Source: Lolium rigidum
Taxonomy: Eukaryota; Streptophyta; Magnoliopsida; Poales; Poaceae
Direction of reading: 5' to 3'
NCBI RefSeq assembly: GCF_022539505.1
Contig: NC_061510.1
Coordinates: 95,000,292-95,064,291 of the forward strand
DNA length: 64,000 nt
Part shown: positions 57,671 to 64,000 of the stretch, piece after piece
Numbering within the stretch: position 1 is the first letter of the stretch
How the letters are laid out: every line of letters begins with the position of its first letter
Program-made: the position numbers and the translations under genes
Notes under the pieces: model-generated
Databases searched by the model: none
The model's input: only the letters and a program-made list of their open reading frames with translations
What the model was told of the DNA's origin: nothing

Positions 57671-58420
57671 ACCCCCCTCAACCAAACGAGGGACGCGACC
57701 TCCCACAATATCATCTTATTTTCCCTAGCAATTAGTGTGACCAACATATCTGCAAAAATATTAAAAAGGCATTGGAGACAATCGATCTCCTAGCTTTAAG
57801 CATTTCCTGTATGGAAATAATGGCAAATGCCATCATTAACCTTTATTTCCATGCTGCTCCTTGTACAAATTGTGCAATCATCTCACCCCGCTCAGCTGCT
57901 AAACCTTTTCATGCACAAAGTATGTTGTAAAAAATTCCATTTCACTTTATCATGTGCCTTCTTAAAATCAATTTTGACAAAGACCCCATCCAATTCTTCT
58001 ACGAATATCGTGGATAGTTTCATGTAACAAGACGACTTCATATAGGTTATGCATCCCTGGCATAACTGTTGTATGTGTAGGTCTAAACACATTGTGACGG
58101 CCTCTTTAATGCAATTATTAGAAGCTACTTTTGTAAGTATTTTTAAACTAACATTGAGAATACATATTGGTCTACGTACATTGGTGGATTTGGGCCGCAT
58201 TTTCTTTTTTGAGTAGAAGTGTAATAACACCAAAGTTCATTTTAAACAACTGCAACTCCCCCATTTTTTGATGAGCAAACATTTCCACTAACTCATCCTT
58301 AATAACATCCCAGATGTTTTTAATAAAACTCAGTTGGGAACCCGTCCATCATAGGAGATTTATTTAGCCCCATCTGAAAATAGCATCGTCAATCCTTGCG
58401 CTATGGAGTGTGGGCTGGAT

Positions 58421-58961
58421 TTTCACGGTTTCCATTTTATCAGTTGAATAATTCTTTTTTTTTTTGCTAAACAATTAATCAATGCAATTTTCCTGTTAGT
58501 TGAGAAAATGTTTATAGTTTCAGAGATAGCAAACACAAGCAACTTAAAGTTAATATGTTTGAAGAGCCAGCCTCCGAATGACAATGACTAGGTGCCTTGG
58601 ATATCTAGCCCATTAGACATGGGTTTGAAGTGTATACAAGGACTCCGAGCCCGAGGGGATTCCGGCGGCGGAGTAACAAAAACCCTAGTCGCCCTGGCCA
58701 TCGCCAGAACTCTAGGTCAAAAAAACGTTTTCGAGTTTGCTAATTTACAACAAAATCGTATCTTTTTATTTTACTCCAAGCGGCAATCTCCAGAGCGTAT
58801 CATACTCCAATAGAGATATCAGATGGGTTGGTCCACAATTAGATATGTGGTATTTAATACCGGGTAATGGCCACGAGATCCTACTTTCCTTGCATTTACG
58901 TTCTCTTTAATTACCTTTCTCTTTCAGTGACCACTTTTCCTTTTTTAAATCGTATCTTTTA
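58421..58961. other. Unassigned stretch
   Basis: No gene recognised. A short frame at 58592-58813 is not supported by any motif. The LINE may extend slightly into the left part. Confidence 0.5.
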
Positions 58962-59234
58962 GACTAGTCATAGTGGGGAGTAACATAGAGTAGTAACATG
59001 GTGTATGTTACTACCCTATGTTACTACCTTCATAGTGGGTAGTTACATATATGTGGTGTCATGCATGCCATATTTATTAGATTGTAGACTCATCTTGTCT
59101 TGAGAAGTGTGATGTTATGATAACATAGCTAGTTACCACTCCACTCTCTTTCTTCATTTATTGACATGCCATGTCACCAAAATGCTTTGGGGTGTGTGAT
59201 GTTACTACCTATGTTACTCCCACTATAAGCAGCC
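58962..59234. mobile_element. Tourist-like MITE (273 bp)
   Basis: Ends GACTAGTCATAGTGGGGAGT and ...ACTCCCACTATAAGCAGCC form an inverted repeat of about 26 bases. TTA flanks both sides (58959-58961 and 59235-59237), the 3-base duplication of PIF/Harbinger-type elements. No coding sequence. The right edge is about 220 bases before the peptide gene at 59456. Confidence 0.88.
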
Positions 59235-59455
59235 TTACTGCAAGCAAAAAATCACCACAGAGAATCATATCTTTTATGAAATTACTAGACAACATCAATG
59301 CACGAAGAATCAAACAGGAAACAATTTGATACTACACGATTTGCTTACGCATCTACATAAGCACCATGTATCGAAGGGTAATAGAAACCATCACATATTG
59401 GGCATAAGAGCACCACTCGGGACGAAGGAAAAGGCTAGGTATTGCTTCTGGTCAT

Positions 59456-59818
59456 ATGGGGAACGCAAAGGCTTTATGCTTGGTAGCTCTTGTTGTAATG
59501 TCTACCTGTTGCTGGCCTTGTTCTGCATCAGAGGGCGATATAGGTAATATAATCGTTCTTAATCTAGAGTTCTTCGTCCTTGTTATCTCTGCATACGTTC
59601 AAATAAATCAACACACGCCTTTCCTTGTCTTGGTTTGCGCAGGTGTTGCAGAAGGTGAGCTTAGACATACGTGTAACTACATGCTAGGTGGTAACACTAC
59701 GACAGAAAGGTGCAGAGGGATTTGCGAGGCAAAGGGAAGTATCTACAATCCTGACGCAAGTTACATTGAAGGCTGCGACAGGAGCTATACATGCATGTGC
59801 TGTTGTGTTATGTACTAG
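59456..59818 (+). CDS. Secreted cysteine-rich, defensin-like peptide (about 87 aa after splicing)
   Basis: Exon 1 is 59456-59543 (MGNAKALCLVALVVMSTCCW..., a signal peptide ending near CSA-SEG). Intron 59544-59642 has GTAATA...TTGCGCAG borders, is 99 bases long and phase 1, so the frame also stays open unspliced. Exon 2 is 59643-59818. The mature part has eight Cys spaced C-12-C-3-C-16-C-5-C-1-C-C-C; the CXXXC (CRGIC) and CXC (CMC) pairs are the signature of the cysteine-stabilised alpha-beta fold. An intron near the end of the signal peptide is usual for plant defensin-like genes. Likely apoplastic, in defence or reproductive signalling. It may instead be a MEG/EC1-like seed peptide or a decayed copy; expression is unknown. 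Confidence 0.6.
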   Translation: MGNAKALCLVALVVMSTCCWPCSASEGDIGNIIVLNLEFFVLVISAYVQINQHTPFLVLVCAGVAEGELRHTCNYMLGGNTTTERCRGICEAKGSIYNPDASYIEGCDRSYTCMCCCVMY

Positions 59819-59934
59819 TAATGAGCTAGCAAGCCGTAGCGGTGAGTCAAAAAAAAAAAAATTTGATGCCTCTCCATTGGTGGTACAGCTGTAGCATCTG
59901 ATAATTATGCATGCATATCTGATGCGAAAGGTTT

Positions 59935-59940
59935 AATAAA
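59935..59940 (+). terminator. Possible polyadenylation signal AATAAA
   Basis: AATAAA 117 bases after the stop of the peptide gene, in AT-rich DNA, at a normal distance for a short plant 3' UTR. Confidence 0.4.
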
Positions 59941-60020
59941 GAGCACCACCATCCTTGAACTTGTCATCGTCATAGAGCAATTTAGTCTGCTTCGGATTTG
60001 GAATCATTTTTTTCTTTTCA

Positions 60021-60621
60021 TCAAGTTCTTGTTTGATCTGCCGCTATTATCACAATATCCCTCCTTTTAGGGTTAATGCTATCAATGGTGAATCGATCAT
60101 TCGCTATCCTTTTTTTTAGAAGAGCTTTTTTGAATGGAAGAAAAGTAATGAAACCTGCGATGGCTACTGAATAACCTCCTTTTATTTTTTTTATAATAAA
60201 CCCTTTGACCTTTTTCTTCGTTCGCCAAATCTTCTTCAGTTCTATCCAAGCTCGGTTTTGTCTGAATCTTTGTGGAAGAAGAAGCGGTTCGCCAGCCGCT
60301 ACATCCAGGGATCCCACAAAATGATTCACCGGCCACTAGATCGATGAAGAATCTCTCAAAAATCCGCTTTTTGATCAGTGATTCACCAGCCACTACATTC
60401 TTGGATCCCACCTTATTCTCAAACCTGGTGGCTCGCTTGATTGGCAGTCCTGTAAGCTCATCTTGCATACAAATTTTGGGGGTACCAGGGCCTGCATCCA
60501 CCAAGAACATTTCTTCCCTTAAGCGTAAGCGTAAAACTGAAGATTGTGAGGCGTTTCCACTACATAATAAGAAACTCGAATTAGATCTTGGAAATGATCG
60601 ACTCCAATAGATGCTCATCAT
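60021..60621 (-). pseudogene. rps1: Mitochondrial ribosomal protein S1, NUMT copy
   Basis: On the minus strand MSIYWSRSFPRSNSSFLLCS... starts near 60618 and runs in frame to about 60330 (KNVVAGESLIKKRIFERFFI). The rest of the protein is in the next frame, from GEPLLLPQRFRQNRAWIELK through GGYSVAIAGFITFLPF to the stop at 60021. A single frame change near 60310-60330 therefore breaks the gene. It is not expected to work in the nucleus. Confidence 0.82.
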
Positions 60622-60756
60622 AAGCTTTTTTTTCCTCCTATTCCTATTGATCAGAAGTATCCAGCAGCGCCACGCCAGAGTGACTTCCGAAGCGCTACGG
60701 ACGGGACGAAATCCGGCAGCCAGTTGCTGGCTCTGAATAACCAGCCCAGCAAGAAG
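60622..60756 (-). other. Mitochondrial spacer between ccmFN and rps1
   Basis: 135 bases that appear to be the intergenic part of the same mitochondrial insertion. No separate feature seen. Confidence 0.6.
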
Positions 60757-61205
60757 CTAAATTCTTCCATAACATAACATAACGGGGCGGGGTTGCGCGC
60801 GAGCCGAGTGACGTAGGTGCACAAGAGTACTTCGCGCCACAACCATATCTTTTTTATAGGTTCTACGGACCGATGCCTCCTGCTTCATCTGGTAAAAAAG
60901 AGTCATAGATATGCCTGTAATTAGAAGGAAGAACCGCAATAAAAATCTTCCTCGTGTATCGTCTGTAGCAGAACTATGAACGGGAGCTAGCAATCCGGAC
61001 CGTATTGAAAAGGTTCCTGAGACACAGCATGGAAGAGTCAAAATATTCAGAAGCGAGGTCCAAGAATGAAGAAGGGGTAGAATTACTGAATGAATACGAG
61101 CTGTGGCTAATACCCGAGGCATAAAAGACGCATTTTCTACGGGATCCCGAAACCACCAGCCACCCCGACCTAATTCATGATGAGCCCACCAACTTCCTGG
61201 CGAGA
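60757..61205 (-). pseudogene. ccmFN: Mitochondrial cytochrome c maturation protein CcmFN, C-terminal fragment, NUMT copy
   Basis: Reads [20 protein letters not shown]... then [20 protein letters not shown]..., the conserved tryptophan-rich (WWD) haem-handling segment of CcmF proteins. Several Arg codons (CGG in GRGG, WFRDP and MPRV) stand where the working protein has Trp after C-to-U editing. A 5-base duplication (TATGT) just before the stop shifts the last residues (VMLCYGRI). Upstream sequence is cut by E5 at 61208. Confidence 0.87.
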
Positions 61206-61208
61206 TGC

Positions 61209-62583
61209 TGATACGTCCAAAACGTATCCACTTTCCCGAACACTTTTGTTATTGTTTTGCCTCTAATTTGTGTATTTTGGATACAACTAACACGGACTAA
61301 CATTGTTTTCAGCAGAATTGCCCTGGTGTCTTATTTTTGTGCAGAAAATCAACTTTCAGGAGGAAATAATTGCAATGGGCCTATTTTCACAGAAGACTTA
61401 CGGAGCCAGAAGACGAGACGGAGGGGGGCCACGAGGTGCGCACACCACATGGCGGCGCGATGGGCCCCTGGGCCGCGCCGCCACATGGTGACGCCGCCTC
61501 CGCCAGCCCCCGACGTTCCCCTCTGGACTACTTAAAGCCCTTGACCTAAAAATGCACGGGGGTTCGACCAATTTGCCAGAAGACATCCAGAACTCCGCCG
61601 CCATCGAAAACTCTACTTTTGGGATCAGAAACTTCGTTCTGGCACCCTGCCGGGACGGGGAATTGGAGGAGATCATCGCCACCGACGCCTCTCCATCGAC
61701 CATCCATGTTTCCCCCATCCATGTGTGAGTAAATCCCCGCTGTAGGCTGAAGGGGATGGTAGGGATTGGATGAGACTGTTCATGTAATAGCCATAAGATT
61801 GTTAGGGCATGGTGCCTAGTATCCGTTGTTGGTACTTTTATGATATTGTTGCAACTTGTTATGCTTAATGCTTGTCACTAGGGCCCGAGTGCCATGATTT
61901 CAGATCTGAACATGTTATTGATTCATGATGATATTCATTGTTTTATGATCTTACCTGCAAGTTGTATACACATATTGTTGTCCGGAACCCGAGGCCCCAA
62001 AGTGACAGTAATTGGAACAACCGGAGGGGAAGGCTGTGATATTAGGATCACATGTGTTCACGGAGTGTTAATGCTTTGCTCCGGTACTCTATTAAAAGGA
62101 GTACCTTAATTACCAGTAGTTTCCCTAGAGGCCCGGCTGCCACCGGCTGGTAGGACAAAAGATGTTGTTTCTCATTGCGAGCACGTACGACTATATAAGG
62201 AACACATGCCTATGGTTATTTAGTACTTGGATATTGTTTTATTATTATCTGCAAATGCCTTGTCTTGATTATTACATGAGTCATCTTATCCATGCAGCAC
62301 CCGTTCATCCATTCCTATGCCTACAGTATTTTAATCCTGCTGTTTACTATAATCACTACTGTTGTCTTTATTACACTGCTGCTTATATTTCACTACTGCT
62401 ACTGCTATAAAACTGTTGCTATCGATAAACTATTGCGAGCAAGTCTGTTTCCAGTGCAGCTGAATTGACAACTCCGCTGTTAAGGCTTACAAATATTCTT
62501 TGGCTCCCATTGTGTCGAATCAATAAATTGGGTTTTACTTCCCTCGGAGACTCGTTGCGATCCCCTATACTTGTGGGTCATCA
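61209..62583 (+). repeat. E5 5' LTR (1375 bp)
   Basis: Same family as the interrupted LTR at 10280-18539, in the opposite orientation. The pair brackets most of the window but belongs to separate insertions, because their neighbours differ. Confidence 0.9.
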
Positions 62584-62670
62584 AGACTATTTTCACGGCG
62601 CCTTTGCCGGGAGCATAGCTTTATTTGCAAGTTCACCTGAATTGATATTGTTCGCTGCAAATCCTCCATC

Positions 62671-62996
62671 ATGGGTAAACCTCGCGATGCTAAAGTCGCC
62701 ATATTACCATCCACTACAAGAAAAGGTACAACTCTGAGTACCTCTGCTGCTCTTGATTCACCATCTGTGATAAGTCAACTTGTTTCACCACCACAAGCTT
62801 CATATGTTGGTACTTCTGTTGAATCTGAAAATTCCTCTTATAATCTTGATGATGCTTCTACTGTGCTTGATGATAATGGTTCATTAGGTTCTTTTCTAGA
62901 TGCTACAATTGCTAGGTCTAGACAAATTGAAAATACTGAAATTCCTAATGAAAATACTATTACACCTGTTAATTCACCTGAGTCTGTTGAACACTC
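62671..62996 (+). pseudogene. E5 gag-like N-terminus, cut by E6
   Basis: Open frame from ATG 62671 (MGKPRDAKVAILPSTTRKGT) to the E6 junction, Ser/Thr-rich then acidic (ASTVLDDNGSLGSFLDATIA). It sits where gag starts, just after the primer site. I infer gag from position; no Retrotrans_gag core is reached before the break. Confidence 0.6.
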
Positions 62997-64000
62997 TGAT
63001 ACGTCTCAAACGTATCTATAATTTCTTATGTTCCATGCTACTTTTATGATGATACTCACATGTTTTATACACACTTTATGTCATTATTATGCATTTTCCG
63101 GAACTAACCTATTAACAAGATGCCGAAGTGTCAGTTCATGTTTTCTGTTGTTTTTGGTTTCAGAAATCCTAGTAAGGAAATATTCTCGGAATTGGACGAA
63201 ATCAAGGCCCACGATCTTATATTTCCACGAAGTTTCTAGAACACCGGAGAGGCACCAGAGGGGAGGCCCAGGGCCTCCACACATGGTGGCGGCGCGACCA
63301 GAGGGGGGGCGCCCCCTGGTGTGTGGCCCCTCCAGATCCATTCCGACTATGTTTCTTCGCCTATATAANNNNNNNNNNNNNNNNNNNNNNNNNNNNNNNN
63401 NNNNNNNNNNNNNNNNNNNNNNNNNNNNNNNNNNNNNNNNNNNNNNNNNNNNNNNNNNNNNNNNNNNNTTATCAGGTTCCTTCTCTTGAAACTATATTTT
63501 TATTCGGTCACATCTTATGTACTTTACTTGGAGCGTCTGTTTGTTTTTGTTTTTATTTTTTTGTTTGAATAAATTCTTGTGTGGGAGAGACACACGCTCC
63601 GCTGGTTCATATGAACACATGTGTTCTTAGCTTTTAATGTTCATGGCGAAGGTTAAAACTGCTTCGTTCATTTTTATATGGTTGGAAACGGAAAATGCTA
63701 CATGTAGTAATTGGTAAAATGTCTTGGATAATGTGATACTTGGCAATTGTTGTGCTCATGTTTAAGCTCTTGCATCATATACTTTGCACCCATTAATGAA
63801 GAAATACATAGAGCTTGCTAAAATTTGGTTTGCATATTTGGTCTCTCTAAAGTCTAGATAATTTCTAGTATTGAGTTTTGAACAACAAGGAAGACGGTGT
63901 AGAGTCTTATAATGTTTACAATATGTCTTTTATGTGAGTTTTGCTGCACCGGTTCATCCTTGTGTTTGTTTCAAATAACCTTGCTAGCCTAAACCTTGTA
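62997..64000 (+). mobile_element. E6: family-A-like element (LTR start, gap, internal region)
   Basis: LTR opens TGATACGTCTCAAACGTATC at 62997, with left 5-mer CACTC (62992-62996), and runs to a TATA box (CTATATAA) at the gap. After the gap, 63469-64000 matches the 3' internal region of E2 (14413 onwards) and E3. The rest of the LTR, the primer site and any ORF fall in the gap. Confidence 0.82.
63369..63468. other. Assembly gap (100 N)
   Basis: Exactly 100 unknown bases. By comparison with E2, several kilobases (LTR remainder, primer site, ORF, first part of the non-coding region) should lie here, so true size is far larger than 100. Confidence 0.97.

Larger units (their letters stand above)
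50693..58420 (-). pseudogene. LINE reverse transcriptase fragment, split by E3
   Basis: The minus strand right of E3 (57676-58420) reads SNKSPMMDGFPTEFYKNIWD..., RPICILNVSLKILTKVASN, VKIDFKKAHDKVKWNFLQ and a degenerate RLSPMPF. Left of E3 (50693-50792) the same protein continues as VSILQYVDDIILFIEHDLEK, with the catalytic YVDD. Across E3 the peptide passes smoothly from WLRGG to VSILQ once one ACCCC is removed. Several stops and shifts lie between. No endonuclease part or poly(A) tail is seen. Confidence 0.85.
60021..61208 (-). other. Nuclear insertion of mitochondrial DNA (NUMT): ccmFN 3' end and rps1
   Basis: Two plant mitochondrial genes lie head to tail on the minus strand, ccmFN (60757-61205) then rps1 (60021-60621), the order of the co-transcribed pair in wheat mitochondria. 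Both are damaged. Codons that mitochondria correct by RNA editing are still in their unedited form, so the source was mitochondrial DNA, not cDNA. The right end is cut by E5; the left edge is near 60000 and uncertain. Confidence 0.9.
61209..62996 (+). mobile_element. E5: family-B Gypsy element, 5' part
   Basis: 5' LTR 61209-62583 (TGATACGTCC...TGGGTCATCA), a degenerate primer site (62595-62612, ACGGCGCCTTTGCCGGGA), then the start of a gag-like frame. It inserted in mitochondrial-derived DNA; the left flank 5-mer is GATGC (61204-61208). It is interrupted at 62996 by E6. The LTR matches 10280-18539 and has a TATA-like CTACTTAAAG near 61528. Confidence 0.88.

Noticed and set aside
59456..59818. 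Unspliced 120-residue version of the peptide gene
   Set aside because: The extra 33 residues are hydrophobic intron translation between perfect splice signals; splicing gives a standard signal-peptide plus Cys-rich layout.
10280..62583. The two family-B LTRs as ends of one giant element
   Set aside because: They are in opposite orientation and each has its own internal-region junction (polypurine tract at 18540, primer site at 62595).
62712..62724. CACTACAAGAAAA, identical to a CACTA terminal repeat
   Set aside because: It lies in frame inside the gag-like ORF of E5 (encoding STTRK), with no break in family-B sequence and no array beside it.
1..64000. CRISPR array, prokaryotic operon or phage-like system
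   Set aside because: All regularly spaced repeats are tandem or LTR-derived. Introns, (TA)n tracts, MITEs and LTR elements show plant nuclear DNA.

Overview
The window is repeat-dense nuclear DNA from a grass, almost certainly a Triticeae species (wheat, Aegilops or barley type). The evidence is the LTR style (TGATACGTC...ATCA ends, tRNA-Asp primer site, AAGCTTGGGGATGC polypurine tract), CACTA, Stowaway and Tourist elements, and a nuclear copy of mitochondrial ccmFN next to rps1. No prokaryotic feature is present. Family names were not assigned because no database could be searched.

Layout. 1-6145: a non-autonomous Gypsy-type element (E1, minus strand), itself hit by a second copy of the same family at 209/210. 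6146-10279: pieces of a CACTA gene for an Ulp1-type (C48) protease, whose intron holds (TA)n tracts and three palindrome-ended units. 10280-18818: a second Gypsy family (B, minus strand), carrying the complete element E2 (11089-17944, target duplication CATGA) in its LTR. 18819-20059: a small CACTA-type terminus with a 106-base tandem array, followed by a predicted three-exon gene (20354-20913). 21814-35351: the 3' LTR of a likely Tat-lineage Gypsy element plus its antisense extra gene (Transposase_28 type), which is split by a complete element with giant 3.65-kb LTRs (27057-34817, duplication TCGCC). A 100-base gap follows.

35506-41827: a gag-protease-only Gypsy element (E4, minus strand) with a solo LTR inside its protease gene. 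41833-44156: the 3' half of a Copia element. 44157-50692: mostly unassigned DNA with a Stowaway MITE, two ORF-less retroposons with target duplications, and a LINE 3' end. 50693-58420: a LINE reverse transcriptase split by the complete element E3 (50793-57670, duplication ACCCC). 58962-59234: a Tourist-like MITE. 59456-59818: a small spliced gene for a secreted cysteine-rich, defensin-like peptide, the best host-gene candidate. 60021-61208: nuclear mitochondrial DNA (rps1, ccmFN). 61209-64000: a family-B element (E5) interrupted by another family-A-like element (E6), with a second 100-base gap.

The nesting order follows from the breakpoints: E2 went into B, B and E1 into the CACTA gene, the solo LTR into E4, E4 into Copia, E3 into the LINE, E5 into mitochondrial DNA, E6 into E5, and the giant-LTR element into the antisense gene. 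The most unusual sequence-wide signal is that paired LTRs differ mainly at CAG/CTG positions, often as CAG versus CGAG or CTG versus CG. At least two reading-frame breaks (in the Copia gene) vanish if these are undone. This looks like methylation-dependent base-calling error and should be checked before any frameshift here is read as biological.
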